Shown here piece after piece: positions 16,575 to 26,200 of a stretch of DNA of 64,000 nucleotides. Origin of the DNA: a bacterium (GTDB taxonomy: Bacteria > UBA10199 > JAIBAG01); NCBI GenBank assembly GCA_019695305.1, contig JAIBAG010000003.1, forward strand, positions 1-64,000. Reading direction: 5' to 3'. The position numbers and the translations under genes were made by a program. Within the stretch, counting starts at the first letter, position 1, and the number at the start of each line of letters is the position of its first letter. The notes below the pieces were generated by a model. The model saw nothing but the letters and a program-made list of their open reading frames with translations, was not told the DNA's origin and did not search any database.

Positions 16575-18170
16575 ATGAAAACGAGCATCACCATCAAGCA
16601 AAATTTAAAAAGCGGGTTAGTCATCCTTATAATGGGTCTATTTTCGGCATGCGGAGGGGCTGCCGGAAGTGGGGATGGCGAGGAGAGAGGGGCAACGGCT
16701 CAGTCGGAAATTGGTGGAGTGATCACTGAGCTTGATCTTGACGGGTCTAGAGCCGTTGCCCATTTTAACGAAGTGGATGCTACTGAAAATTACACGATAG
16801 CGCTTTTTTCATACGATTTTGAAGAGGCTTCTACCTACGGTTTTGAAATGGGTGCTTCCTTAAGCGGCCAAGCTTTAACGCGTGCCCAAAATCAAAACGA
16901 CGTGAGCGAAGATATTCACGAAACCTTGCGTGCCTTAGAAGAAGGTTTTGAAAATGAAGAAACAATGTCAACTCAGGCTCATACACGTAGTGTATCGCGC
17001 GAGTCGGAAGTAGGAGATGAAGAAAATTTTAAAGTACTTAGTTCGATTTCGGGCTCTAGCACCGTTACGGTAACCGCTACCCTGCGTTACGTGACTAATA
17101 ATTTTTATGTGTATGTAGATAACCGCAATGCAGCAAGTTTAAGCGATGATGAAATTGAACAGATTTACGGCAGATTTGATGACCATGTGGCCGACGAAAG
17201 AAATTTATTTGGTGAAGAATCGGATGTGAATAACGACGGTCATTTTGTAATTTTACTCACGCAGGCTGTAAACGAATTGGGTTATAGCGGTGGTGGGATG
17301 CTTACCGGTTACTTTTATGCCGCCGATTTGTATTCTCATAGTGTGAACCCCGCAAGTAACGAAATGGAAATTGTATACTCTATGGTGCCCGATCCCAGTG
17401 GCAGTTTTGGTGTGCGCATTACTACCAGTTTTGCCAAGGCTAACTTGCTAGGGTCGGTTGCTCCTCACGAATTTCAACACATGATTAATTATAACCAACA
17501 TGTTCTTGAACATTCGGGAGCCTCGGAACGGTCCTATCTTAATGAGGGGCTTTCGCATTTAGCCGAAGATATTTACAGTATGGATAGTGATCATTTTATG
17601 GCCGAAACTGGTATTGAAAACCCTTCACGCGTGGCACAGTATTTAGATGCTACCGATAGTACCTGCTTTACCTGTGGTTCCAGTTTGGTGCAACGCGGAG
17701 GTTCTTATCTGTTTATTCGTTATTTATACGAGCAAGCCGAGCTGGGAAATTTAAGCGGTGCTCAAAACGGTGCCGAACTTATTGGCAGTTTGTTAGCCAC
17801 CAACAAAGTTGGCATGAGTAACATTGTAGATGCCGCTTTAGGTTCAAGCGATACAAGCTTATTTAAAGACCTCATGGGTAATTTTTCGCTCGCTCTTCTT
17901 TTATCCGATACAGGCGCATCTCCCGATAATCGCTTTCAGTTTTTAGGCCTTAATTTGCGTAGTGCTCAAAACGATAATAGAGGTACTCGTTTAGATGGTC
18001 CTTTAGCCACTCAAAGCGATAGTATCAGTTCTACATTAGCTTCTTCTGGAATTAGTTACATGGTGGTGTCGGGACAAAGCATCATTAATGCCGATTCTAC
18101 ACTCTCAATAACCGTAGATTCCGCTATGAATGGCGGGGGCTATGTTATCCACAATACCCTTGACTTTTAA
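16575..18170 (+). CDS. Lipoprotein zinc peptidase, M30-like
   Basis: The protein of about 531 residues starts with a lipoprotein signal ending LFSAC, with Cys near residue 26, so it is probably anchored to the outer membrane. A zinc-peptidase motif HEFQH lies near residues 297-301, followed about 25 residues later by LNEGLSHLAED, which can supply the third ligand. This combination resembles hyicolysin-type M30 peptidases. The first 150 residues hold no known domain. The frame is also open from a TTG at 16542, but only the ATG at 16575 gives a normal signal peptide. The substrate is unknown. The next gene, ffh, starts after 41 bp and is probably unrelated. Confidence 0.82.
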   Translation: MKTSITIKQNLKSGLVILIMGLFSACGGAAGSGDGEERGATAQSEIGGVITELDLDGSRAVAHFNEVDATENYTIALFSYDFEEASTYGFEMGASLSGQALTRAQNQNDVSEDIHETLRALEEGFENEETMSTQAHTRSVSRESEVGDEENFKVLSSISGSSTVTVTATLRYVTNNFYVYVDNRNAASLSDDEIEQIYGRFDDHVADERNLFGEESDVNNDGHFVILLTQAVNELGYSGGGMLTGYFYAADLYSHSVNPASNEMEIVYSMVPDPSGSFGVRITTSFAKANLLGSVAPHEFQHMINYNQHVLEHSGASERSYLNEGLSHLAEDIYSMDSDHFMAETGIENPSRVAQYLDATDSTCFTCGSSLVQRGGSYLFIRYLYEQAELGNLSGAQNGAELIGSLLATNKVGMSNIVDAALGSSDTSLFKDLMGNFSLALLLSDTGASPDNRFQFLGLNLRSAQNDNRGTRLDGPLATQSDSISSTLASSGISYMVVSGQSIINADSTLSITVDSAMNGGGYVIHNTLDF

Positions 18171-18187
18171 GGGAAAAATCTCATAAA

Positions 18188-18211
18188 GTGCGCCCTCTTT
18201 TGGTGCGCCCT
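18188..18211. repeat. Two 9-bp direct repeats before ffh
   Basis: GTGCGCCCT occurs at 18188-18196 and 18203-18211. The second copy ends at the base before the ffh ATG, so the ribosome binding region lies within the repeat. No Shine-Dalgarno sequence is seen. Confidence 0.6.
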
Positions 18212-19543
18212 ATGCTGGACTCGTTAACTGAGAAATTTACTAATGTTTTTAATAAGTTACGGGGCCAAGGGCGGTTGACCGAAAGTAACATAGAAGTAGC
18301 ATTGCGCGATGTACGTTTGGCTCTTTTAGAGGCCGATGTGCATGTGGGCGTAGTGAAAGCGTTCCTTGAAAAAGTAAAAGCCAAGGCCTTGGGCCAGGAA
18401 GTGTTGGGTAGCTTAACGCCGGCGCAAGAATTTTTGCGTATTGTGCACGAAGAGCTGGCTGGACTCCTCAAAGAAAAAGCTAAACCTTTTATTTTAGAAG
18501 GTAAAAGCCCGCATATCATTCTTATGGTTGGTTTGCAGGGGAGTGGCAAAACAACCACCACCGGAAAACTGGCCGGTTTGTTAAAAAAGAAAGGCATGAG
18601 GCCTTATTTAGTGCCGGCCGATATTCAGCGTCCGGCCGCCATTGAGCAGCTCCAAAAATTGGGCGGCCAATTAGGTGTTCCTGTTTACCCCACAACGGCT
18701 CAAGATGATCCGGTAAAAGTAGCTAAAAGGGGAGTAGAGGAAGCAGAAAGAAGTTTATGTGATGTAGTTTTGGTAGATACGGCGGGACGTTTGCATGTGG
18801 ATGATACGCTGATGGACGAACTTAAACGTCTCCACAAAAAACTGCCGCATCCGCCCAAAGTTTTGTTTGTTGTCGACGCGATGATAGGACAGGAAGCTGT
18901 TCGCGTAACCAAGGCTTTTGATGATCTTTTAAAAATTGATGGTGTGGTGTTAACCAAACTTGATGGCGATGCCAAAGGTGGTGCTGTGTTATCTATCCAG
19001 CATGTTACTCAATGCCCCGTATATTTTATGGGGATGGGTGAAAAGCTTGATGAGATTGAAGCCTTTGACCCCGATAGATTGGTAAACCGTTTGCTAGACC
19101 GTGGCGATTTATTAAGCTTGGTTGAGAAAGCTCAAGAAATTGTTAACGTGGAAGAAGCCCAGGAATTAGCGGGCAAAATAAAAAAGAATAAGTTTGATTT
19201 AGACGATTTTAGAACGCAGTTAAAGCAAATGAAAAAGCTGGGCTCGGTAAAAAACCTGATGGGTTATTTACCTGGCATGAAGGCCATGGCCGGTAAAATG
19301 GACATGGACCGCGCCGAAGCTGAATTAAAAGTAAAAGAGGCCATCCTTAATTCGATGACGATGGCCGAAAGAAAGCGCCCCGAAATTTTAAACGGCAACC
19401 GCCGTTTACGCATTGCTAAAGGAAGCGGAACACAAGTATCCGATGTAAACCGCCTGGTAAAAGAATTTGGTGAGATGCAGAAGATGATGAAGATGTTCAC
19501 CAAAGGCGGGATGGGGGCTTTGAAAGGTTTGTTAGGAAAGTAG
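18212..19543 (+). CDS. ffh: Signal recognition particle GTPase Ffh
   Basis: Ffh binds signal sequences and 4.5S RNA and delivers nascent membrane proteins to FtsY. The N domain (LRDVRLALLEADV) is followed by a G domain with GLQGSGKTTTTGKLA, the DTAGR switch and TKLDGDAKGG. A methionine-rich M domain lies from about residue 300, with the RNA-binding SGTQVSDVNRLVKEF and a closing KMMKM segment. The start at ATG 18212 gives MLDSLTEKF, matching the family; an upstream GTG at 18188 would add eight residues. It opens the block ffh-rpsP-khpA-rimM-trmD-rplS. Confidence 0.97.
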   Translation: MLDSLTEKFTNVFNKLRGQGRLTESNIEVALRDVRLALLEADVHVGVVKAFLEKVKAKALGQEVLGSLTPAQEFLRIVHEELAGLLKEKAKPFILEGKSPHIILMVGLQGSGKTTTTGKLAGLLKKKGMRPYLVPADIQRPAAIEQLQKLGGQLGVPVYPTTAQDDPVKVAKRGVEEAERSLCDVVLVDTAGRLHVDDTLMDELKRLHKKLPHPPKVLFVVDAMIGQEAVRVTKAFDDLLKIDGVVLTKLDGDAKGGAVLSIQHVTQCPVYFMGMGEKLDEIEAFDPDRLVNRLLDRGDLLSLVEKAQEIVNVEEAQELAGKIKKNKFDLDDFRTQLKQMKKLGSVKNLMGYLPGMKAMAGKMDMDRAEAELKVKEAILNSMTMAERKRPEILNGNRRLRIAKGSGTQVSDVNRLVKEFGEMQKMMKMFTKGGMGALKGLLGK

Positions 19544-19562
19544 AGGGATTAAATCCCTTTTT
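19544..19562 (+). terminator. Weak hairpin terminator after ffh
   Basis: AGGGA (19544-19548) can pair with TCCCT (19554-19558), with loop TTAAA, followed by a run of five T. The short stem suggests only partial termination before rpsP. Confidence 0.4.
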
Positions 19563-19631
19563 GATTTAATATAAATTGGCTGTAGAGAGTGACTGATCAC
19601 GTTTAGAGCCAATAGAAATATAGAGTGACAT

Positions 19632-19865
19632 ATGGCAGTTGTACTTCGTTTATCCCGTCATGGGACCAAGAAAAAACCGTTTTACCGCTTAGTGGCCGCC
19701 GATAAGGAATATCCCCGTGATGGCCGCTATCTTGAAATTTTGGGAACCTATAACCCCAAGCAACCGGATGCTAAAGGCGATTTCAAAAAAGATCGTATTG
19801 AGCATTGGGTAAAGCAGGGTGCTGTTCCTTCTCAAACCGTAAAACAAATTTTAGCCCGCTCGTAA
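19632..19865 (+). CDS. rpsP: 30S ribosomal protein S16
   Basis: S16 is a small ribosomal protein needed for 30S assembly. The 77-residue protein begins MAVVLRLSRHGTKKKPFYRLV and has RDGRYLEILGTYNP and the DRIEHWVKQGAVPS segment, all typical. It is the second gene of the conserved block and is followed by khpA after about 97 bp. Confidence 0.98.
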   Translation: MAVVLRLSRHGTKKKPFYRLVAADKEYPRDGRYLEILGTYNPKQPDAKGDFKKDRIEHWVKQGAVPSQTVKQILARS

Positions 19866-19962
19866 AAACGCGTTTTTGGCCTTTTTGTAAGGCTTTGCGT
19901 TTTTTAGGAGGCGGTGGTATAAAAATTTGTTTTTTGTTCATTCTCATTACATTGGAGGCACT

Positions 19963-20193
19963 ATGAAAGAACTTGTTGAAATGATGGCCAAAGCTTTGGT
20001 GGACAAACCTGAAGAGGTAGAAGTGACTGAAGTGGAAGGCGAACAGACTACAGTTGTGGAATTAAAAGTTGCAAAGGACGATTTAGGTAAGGTGATTGGA
20101 AAACAAGGCCGTACCGCTCGTGCCTTGCGCACCATTTTGGGTGCTGCTAGCACAAAAATTCGTAAACGTTCCGTATTGGAAATTATTGAATAA
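19963..20193 (+). CDS. khpA: KH-domain RNA-binding protein KhpA
   Basis: This 76-residue protein is a single KH domain with the signature [14 protein letters not shown], where the GxxG loop contacts RNA. KhpA (YlqC) pairs with KhpB and affects cell envelope growth and small-RNA binding in several bacteria. The start at ATG 19963 is favoured by GGAGG at 19954-19958; a longer frame from 19927 is open but lacks such a site. The gene sits between rpsP and rimM, the usual place. Confidence 0.94.
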   Translation: MKELVEMMAKALVDKPEEVEVTEVEGEQTTVVELKVAKDDLGKVIGKQGRTARALRTILGAASTKIRKRSVLEIIE

Positions 20194-20221
20194 CCATATG
20201 GAAAAAGCTTAAGTAGTAAAA

Positions 20222-20253
20222 AATACCCCCGGCACTCGGGGGTATTTTTTTTT
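20222..20253 (+). terminator. Intrinsic terminator after khpA
   Basis: AATACCCCCG (20222-20231) pairs with CGGGGGTATT (20237-20246) around loop GCACT, with nine T residues at 20245-20253. An A-run precedes the stem, so it may act in both directions. It separates khpA from rimM. Confidence 0.85.
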
Positions 20254-20275
20254 AAGATGTGATTTTCTCTTCATT

Positions 20276-20298
20276 CCCTCCCCCCTTTGGGGGGAGGG
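20276..20298. repeat. GC-rich palindrome upstream of rimM
   Basis: CCCTCCCCCC (20276-20285) and GGGGGGAGGG (20289-20298) form a perfect 10-bp stem with loop TTT, followed by GTTAGGGAGAGGGG. This is the pattern of REP-like dispersed palindromes common between bacterial genes, and it resembles the pair of palindromes at 43662-43740. Confidence 0.7.
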
Positions 20299-20330
20299 TT
20301 AGGGAGAGGGGTGAAGGCAGAAGAAAAAAG

Positions 20331-20825
20331 ATGGCCCTTATACCTTTAGGAAAAATATACCGCGAACACGGTTTAAAAGGAGAACTCAAGATACTTCTTT
20401 ATAATCCCCAAAGCGAAAATTTGGTGAAAGGAAAAAAGTATCAGCTGGAGTTAGAAGGAAATACAAAAGAAGTAACGCTCAAAACCTTTAAAATGATGTC
20501 TCCTCATGTGCTGGTTCAATTTGTAGAAATTAACTCGATGACCGAATCTGAAAAGTGGCGTCAGGCTAAATTATTGGTAGATGAGAAATTACTCAAACCA
20601 TTAAAATCAGGTGAATATTATCTGCAGGATTTGTTTGGAAAAAAAGTGAAAGACGAAAATGGTTTAGACCGAGGCGTGTTAAAAGGATTAGAAGGGGATG
20701 GAAAAAATATGTTTTTGAGCGTTCAAAAAGAAACAGGAGATTTTTTAATTCCCTATGTAGCCGACTGGATTAGAAAAGTAGAGGGTGACATCGTCATTTT
20801 GCATATTCCGGAGGGCCTAGAATGA
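20331..20825 (+). CDS. rimM: Ribosome maturation factor RimM
   Basis: RimM binds S19 and helps assemble the 30S head. The 164-residue protein starts at ATG 20331 ([19 protein letters not shown]), with the conserved G-K-I-x-R-x-H-G-L-K-G-E. A RimM N-terminal barrel is followed by a PRC-barrel with [11 protein letters not shown] and a closing [10 protein letters not shown] longer open frame from 20259 runs through the GC-rich palindrome and is not believable as coding. It overlaps trmD by 4 bp. Confidence 0.94.
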   Translation: MALIPLGKIYREHGLKGELKILLYNPQSENLVKGKKYQLELEGNTKEVTLKTFKMMSPHVLVQFVEINSMTESEKWRQAKLLVDEKLLKPLKSGEYYLQDLFGKKVKDENGLDRGVLKGLEGDGKNMFLSVQKETGDFLIPYVADWIRKVEGDIVILHIPEGLE

Positions 20826-21508
20826 ACTTTCATGTGCTCACCGTGCTCCCTGAGCTTGTAGAGGGATATTTTAAAGGCAGTATTTTAGGACGCGCTGCCG
20901 AAAAAGGCATTATTAACATTACCACGCATGCCTTGCGGGCTTATGCTACCGATAAGCACAAAAGCGTAGACGATCGTGTGTATGGTGGTGGTGCCGGGAT
21001 GGTGTTTAAAGCCGATGTTGTAGTAAACGCCGTACGAGATATTAAAAATAAATTTTCTATTGATCGTGTGATTTTTTTATCGCCGCGCGGGCGAGTTTTT
21101 AAACAGGCGGTGGCGGGGGAACTTAAAGAGAAGTATCACAATATTTTGTTTATTTGTGGACGCTACGAAGGTTTGGATGAACGGGCTATCACACTGACCG
21201 TGGATGAAGAAATTTCGATTGGTGATTATGTGGTAACCGGTGGCGAACTTGCGGCTATGGTGGTGGTGGATGCCGTGAGTCGTTTAATACCCGGTGTGAT
21301 TGGCGATGAAGAAGGGCCTGTGAACGAAAGCCATATGAATGGACTTTTGGAGCATCCGCATTATACACGTCCCGAAGATTTTGAAGGGCACAAGGTTCCC
21401 TCTGTACTGCTTTCGGGGAACCATGCGCAAATTGAAGCGTGGCGGAAAGAGGAGTCGCTGAGGGTGACCCGCGAAAAACGCCCGGATTTACTGAATAAAA
21501 AGGCCTAA
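20822..21508 (+). CDS. trmD: tRNA (guanine-37-N1)-methyltransferase TrmD
   Basis: TrmD methylates G37 of tRNAs reading CNN and CGG codons, preventing frameshifts. The 228-residue SPOUT-fold protein has the family motifs [25 protein letters not shown] and [14 protein letters not shown]. These form the knot that binds S-adenosylmethionine. It overlaps rimM by the ATGA arrangement and is followed after 5 bp by a second SPOUT-type methyltransferase gene. Confidence 0.97.
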   Translation: MNFHVLTVLPELVEGYFKGSILGRAAEKGIINITTHALRAYATDKHKSVDDRVYGGGAGMVFKADVVVNAVRDIKNKFSIDRVIFLSPRGRVFKQAVAGELKEKYHNILFICGRYEGLDERAITLTVDEEISIGDYVVTGGELAAMVVVDAVSRLIPGVIGDEEGPVNESHMNGLLEHPHYTRPEDFEGHKVPSVLLSGNHAQIEAWRKEESLRVTREKRPDLLNKKA

Positions 21509-21513
21509 ACTTT

Positions 21514-22065
21514 ATGTACTACATTGGACTTGTTCATTACCCGGTTCTTAATAAACACGGCGAAATTGTGACCACTTCGGTTACCAATTTTGACCTCCAC
21601 GACTTGGCAAGAACCTCAAAAACATATGGAATATCAGGGTGTTATATTATTACGCCCAATCAGGCTCAGCAGAACATGTCGCTTTACATTCAAAACTACT
21701 GGCAGGAGGGTAAGGGGGCGGCTTTTAACCCCGACCGTAAGGATGCCTTTGATACGCTGTTTATTAGCCCCAGTATTGAGGAAACTTGTTTGACAATACA
21801 AAAGCGCCATGATACCAAGCTGCCTCCTTTAAAGGTGGCCACATCGGCCAGGCGGTTATCAAAAACCATATCTTTCAAGGATTTAAAACAACGGCTCCCG
21901 GAGCGTCCAACTCTCTTTTTGTTTGGGACGGGCTGGGGCTTGGCCCCGCAAGTGATTGAGGGGGTAGACCATGTGTTGGAACCTATCAACGGACCAACGG
22001 AGTACAACCATCTGCCGGTACGTTCGGCGGTGGCCATTATTTTAGACAGACTTTTTGGACTTTAG
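21514..22065 (+). CDS. Predicted SPOUT RNA methyltransferase (PF09936 type)
   Basis: The 183-residue protein matches the family of predicted RNA methyltransferases related to Thermotoga TM1570. It has an N-terminal YIGLVHYPVLNKHG, then TNFDLHDLARTSKTYG, a central TSARRLS and a C-terminal knot-forming segment FLFGTGWGLAPQV and YNHLPVRSAVAIILDRL. Members of the family lie next to, or are fused with, TrmD in several lineages. The RNA target is unknown. It is followed by a structured leader and rplS. Confidence 0.82.
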   Translation: MYYIGLVHYPVLNKHGEIVTTSVTNFDLHDLARTSKTYGISGCYIITPNQAQQNMSLYIQNYWQEGKGAAFNPDRKDAFDTLFISPSIEETCLTIQKRHDTKLPPLKVATSARRLSKTISFKDLKQRLPERPTLFLFGTGWGLAPQVIEGVDHVLEPINGPTEYNHLPVRSAVAIILDRLFGL

Positions 22066-22078
22066 ATTTATGAAAATA

Positions 22079-22151
22079 ATCCCCTAAGCTTACGCTTCGG
22101 GGATAAGTGCCTGTAACGCCACCGAGCATTTCATGCTCGCTGACTAACAGG
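22079..22151 (+). ncRNA. Structured leader of rplS
   Basis: A hairpin ATCCCC-t-AAGC (22079-22089), loop TTAC, GCTT-c-GGGGAT (22094-22104) is followed by a second one: CGAGCAT (22123-22129), loop TTC, ATGCTCG (22133-22139). An outer stem CCTGT (22110-22114)/ACAGG (22147-22151) encloses the second hairpin. The ribosome binding site AGGAGA at 22155-22160 follows directly. This may be a binding site for L19 or another ribosomal protein that controls rplS (inference); no covariation test was possible. Confidence 0.5.
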
Positions 22152-22167
22152 TCTAGGAGATACACTA

Positions 22168-22563
22168 ATGCAAGCACTCGAATTTATTGAAAAGAAATAC
22201 AACGGCGTTAAACAATTCCCCCAGTTTAAATCGGGTGATACTGTAAAAATTCACGTAAAAATTAAAGAAGGCGATAAAGAACGCGTGCAAATTTTTCAGG
22301 GTGCCGTGATTCGCATCCATCGCGCTCAGGCCCGTACCACTTTTACTGTGCGTAAGGTTTCTTACGGTGTGGGTGTAGAACGTGTGTTTCCTTTATACTC
22401 GCCTGTTATTCAAAAAATTGAAGTCGTGATGAGCGGCCGTGTACGTCGTTCGCGCTTGTATTACCTGAGAGATTTACAAGGTAAAAAAGCCCGCATTTTT
22501 GCCGAAGAACGTGGCATTGTAAGCGGTACTGCTGATACTACAACCGAGCCGGTTCCTGCATAA
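22168..22563 (+). CDS. rplS: 50S ribosomal protein L19
   Basis: L19 sits at the 30S-50S interface. The 131-residue protein has the typical [40 protein letters not shown] and [16 protein letters not shown] segments and the [11 protein letters not shown] end. The C-terminal tail after RGIVSG is longer than usual by about 10 residues. A good ribosome binding site lies 8 bp ahead. The upstream region can fold into hairpins, and rnhB follows. Confidence 0.98.
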   Translation: MQALEFIEKKYNGVKQFPQFKSGDTVKIHVKIKEGDKERVQIFQGAVIRIHRAQARTTFTVRKVSYGVGVERVFPLYSPVIQKIEVVMSGRVRRSRLYYLRDLQGKKARIFAEERGIVSGTADTTTEPVPA

Positions 22564-22594
22564 GAAGAAGTAAATAGTGAATTGTAGAGAGTGG

Positions 22595-23230
22595 ATGGTG
22601 AAGATGGTGTTGCCACAATTATCATCTGATAAACTCACTTACGAAAAAAAATTATGGGATGCTGGAATTACGCTTGTGGCTGGCGTTGATGAGGCGGGTC
22701 GCGGTGCATGGGCGGGGCCTGTGTGTGCGGCGGCGGTGGTATTAAAGCCTTACGAAGTTATTCCTCAAATTAACGATTCTAAAAAATTATCTCCCAAAAA
22801 ACGCGAAGAGCTTTTTGATGTAATTATCTCCAAGGCGCTGTGTTATGGCATTAGCTTAATTGACGCCCAAATTATAGACAGTATTAATATTTTACAAGCT
22901 TCTTTGTTAGCGATGAAAAATGCGTTGGAACAAATGACGCCCAAGCCGCAACATGTATTGGTAGACGGGAATATGGCTCCCAATATTGATATGGCCCATA
23001 CCACCATTATAGATGGCGATGCTTTATCGCAAACTATTGGTGCTGCTTCCATTTTAGCTAAGGTAACCCGCGATAGATTGATGCGTGAACTGCACGGACA
23101 ATTTCCTCAGTACCAGTTTGATTCTCATAAGGGCTATGGCACTAAAGCCCATCAAAAAGCTTTAGCAGAACACGGAGTAACTATTTTGCACCGGAAGAGT
23201 TTTGAACCTATTCGAGTGTTGCTCAAATAA
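22595..23230 (+). CDS. rnhB: Ribonuclease HII
   Basis: RnhB removes ribonucleotides and RNA primers from RNA-DNA hybrids. The catalytic acids are visible in GVDEAGRGAWAGPV (Asp, Glu), LVDGNM (Asp) and the GAASILAKVTRD region (Asp). A C-terminal YQFDSHKGYGTKAH is typical. ATG 22595 and ATG 22604 are both possible starts; a GTG at 22577 is also in frame but less likely. The usual rplS-rnhB adjacency is kept. Transcription ends at the strong hairpin just downstream. Confidence 0.95.
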   Translation: MVKMVLPQLSSDKLTYEKKLWDAGITLVAGVDEAGRGAWAGPVCAAAVVLKPYEVIPQINDSKKLSPKKREELFDVIISKALCYGISLIDAQIIDSINILQASLLAMKNALEQMTPKPQHVLVDGNMAPNIDMAHTTIIDGDALSQTIGAASILAKVTRDRLMRELHGQFPQYQFDSHKGYGTKAHQKALAEHGVTILHRKSFEPIRVLLK

Positions 23231-23264
23231 AAAAGGCGTCTGCTTTGCGGCAGACGCCTTTTTT
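23231..23264. terminator. Bidirectional terminator between rnhB and lipoprotein operon
   Basis: AAAAGGCGTCTGC (23231-23243) pairs with GCAGACGCCTTTT (23250-23262), loop TTTGCG. The stem is flanked by A- and T-runs, so it can end transcription of rnhB on the plus strand and of the 1260-aa lipoprotein gene on the minus strand. Confidence 0.92.
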
Positions 23265-23285
23265 ACCACTCCGAGCTAAAAGTTT

Positions 23286-26200
23286 TTACATGCCATCCCC
23301 GCAGGCAGCCTTGTAAAAGGTGGGAGCACCAAAGTCTTGATGCTTGGGATAATCGTAATAGTTAGTGAAACGTTGGCGATCTTGTTCAAAAATAATGTAG
23401 TCAATACAAGCTGCCGATTGTTTGCATTCATCAATATTGCTTTCATCTACAACACCTGTTTTTACTTCATCTAAAATACCTGCTTCTACATACTTTTGTT
23501 GCGCTTCTTCATCATCCCAATGCCAATCGTAACAACCGGTTCTTTCGTCAATACCCGTATTGTCTGGGTCGGCTACCAAGCAACCGTGTGTGCTAAAGGT
23601 TAAACCCACACCATCTCCACTGGAGCTTTCGCGGGCAAATACGGGGGCTAACTGATTTTTACCATGGAAAGCGGTTACACCGGCAATCATGGCACGGTTA
23701 CGATTTAAAAAGTCAATGGGTTCACCGGCCACTACCATTTTTTGGGAGGGCGTGAATATAAAGTTACCTTTACATGAAGAAAGAGCCGGCATTTCATCGC
23801 ATGGTTGGTCGTCATTATCACCGGTATTTAAATTGGAGTTAATGGGATTTTCGGTAAAATAACCTTTGGTGCCACTATCATTTTTATTAAGCATCACTTT
23901 ATCTTGGCTAAAATCATCGCGTACGTTAACGGCAATCAAGTCTTTTGAAAACTTGGTAGGGTTATCTTCGTCTAAGCCAATAGCTTTGCTGGTAAAGGTT
24001 AAGTACAGCGATAAATTAGCCAGTTTAGTATTGTTATCAAAAAAGTTATTAAGCGAGCTTGATAAAATGGAGAGCTCCAAACGGATATTACGCATGGTTA
24101 AATCCCAACGAGTATCGTCTTCTTCGTAGCTTACGTTTCCTTTGTCATCTACAGTGTATTTTCTGTGCGGTTCATATTCGCCAAAGCTGGTCCATGTGTC
24201 GGGTTTGCTCCATTTAATATTTGAATCGGTGCAACGGCTTAATCCATCGTAATCGGGACCAACAGGAGCATCTTGAGGAACACAACCTTCATCCAAGGTA
24301 AAATAGAAGTAAGCGCATTCTTCCACCATGCCGCCCACACGGGTTAAGCCCGGATCTTCATCGCTTTTCCAATCTTGGCCTTTAAACGATTCCCAACAGG
24401 TTTTAATTTTATCGGCATCGGTTAAGGTTTCGTTGGCATTGGCCTTACAACCGTTTTTATCGTAAGCCTTTTTAAAGGTAATGTAAGATCCGTTTTGGTA
24501 TGTTTTCATTTCGGCCTGATATTGCTCGGCCGTACCGCTGTCGCCCACTTTGCTGGCTACGCGGTCGTATGCCTGTTGGGCTGTTTCATTGTGAGCCAGA
24601 TAAAAAGTGGCAATTTTTCCTTCAAATTCCACTTCGCAGCTGTCAGGATTAAATTTTACAAATTCATGATAAAACACATCGTCAGAATTAGGGTCGGCAG
24701 CATCCAGTTTTTGCGAGTTATTGTTGAACATGCATATTTCACTGCCGTCAATATGAATATTTTCGCTGTCGTTATCGTATTTGCAACGGCCTTTATCGCT
24801 CATCCAGCTTCCCGGTTCGTACTCGGCCTTATAAGGATTGGTACCCAAAGGAAAACAGCTGGCGCCGCTCGCTACACTGGTAATTTGGTGATTGTAAGCG
24901 CGGAACAGTTTTACTGAGGGAATAGTTTTGGTATCGGCACGAGGATCGTATTTAATACCTTTTAAACGGGCCCAGCGGCCTGTTGAATCCAGTTCTACAG
25001 GTATCTGGCTGCGGTAGGCAGTATGATCGCGCAGAGGTTCCGATACGCCACCCAGGTTAAGGGTTAAGCGATCTACTACATACCAGGCATTACCGGTAAC
25101 AGGAGTGCCGTCACCGCCGGTACATTGTGTAGCCTTAGAGCTAACAAGCTTAAAATATAAACTGTATTGAGCCGGAGAAACTCCAAATTGGCGTTCTGTG
25201 GCTTGGTCAAAATGGTTGGTTACATCCAGTTTTCCGTAAATATCCACGTTTTCTTTCACTCCCGTTTTTACATCAACATTAATAGAGAATGTAGATTCGC
25301 TTTGAGGATCGGTTACCAGATGAGTTTGATCGAGTGTGATTGCAACATTTTTGATGGCTCTTCCGTTTTTATCGCCCATGCTCGATAAGCGGATGTCGGA
25401 AGTAAGGGGATAATTTTTGGAATAGTTTTTAATGGTAAAGCTTTTGGTTGTAACGGTGCCAATAGTGGCAATACACAAACTTTTAGGGGAGTCTACAGGG
25501 TAGGGAGGGTTGATTGCATCGTAGGGTTTTATTTTAAGGATGCCCCCTTGAGAAAGTTCAACGGAGTTTTGCGATTTTTCCTGGCCCAATAAGGTAACCA
25601 AATTGGTAGGACCATTGGTGCCGTTTTGATGAATTTTTAATTGGCCCAAATCGTAATACGGACTTACCACCTCGGGAGTGGGGGCGTAAATTAAACTGAC
25701 TGTTTTTGATTGTCCCGGTTGTAATAAAATTGGAAAGTTAACAGCCGGGTTTTGTTCTTCAAAGGTAAAATAGCCGGTGGTAATTTCATCTAACCATACC
25801 TTAAGAGGTGTTGTGCCTGTTCCTGTATTTTTTAATGTTAAATTAACATGATTAGCATCTTCAATAATCCAGTCTTTGTAAATGTCGGCTATGCCAAAAT
25901 TAATGGCTGAATAATCGGAACGTAAATCTAAAATATTGTCGGTATCAAAAGTGGATCCTTCAAATGTATAGCTGGCCGTAAGTTCCGGTTCGCGTCCGCC
26001 TGATGAACCTAAAACATTAAAGCTTTCTACGCCAAGGCTGGTGGAAACTTCCAGTGTAGTGGCATAGTTAACAGGTAAAAATAGTGAGCCCTCTGGAGGT
26101 TGTGTGGTGATAGAAGGGGCAAAGGTAATATCTAGCAGCATGTAATTACCGGCCGGAATAACCAAATTTTTAGGCAGGCGTCCGGTAGAGTTTTCTTTGA

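Noticed and set aside
20259-20330. N-terminal extension of RimM through the GC-rich palindrome
   Set aside because: The extension encodes a low-complexity stretch, lies directly after a terminator, and is not part of the RimM family.
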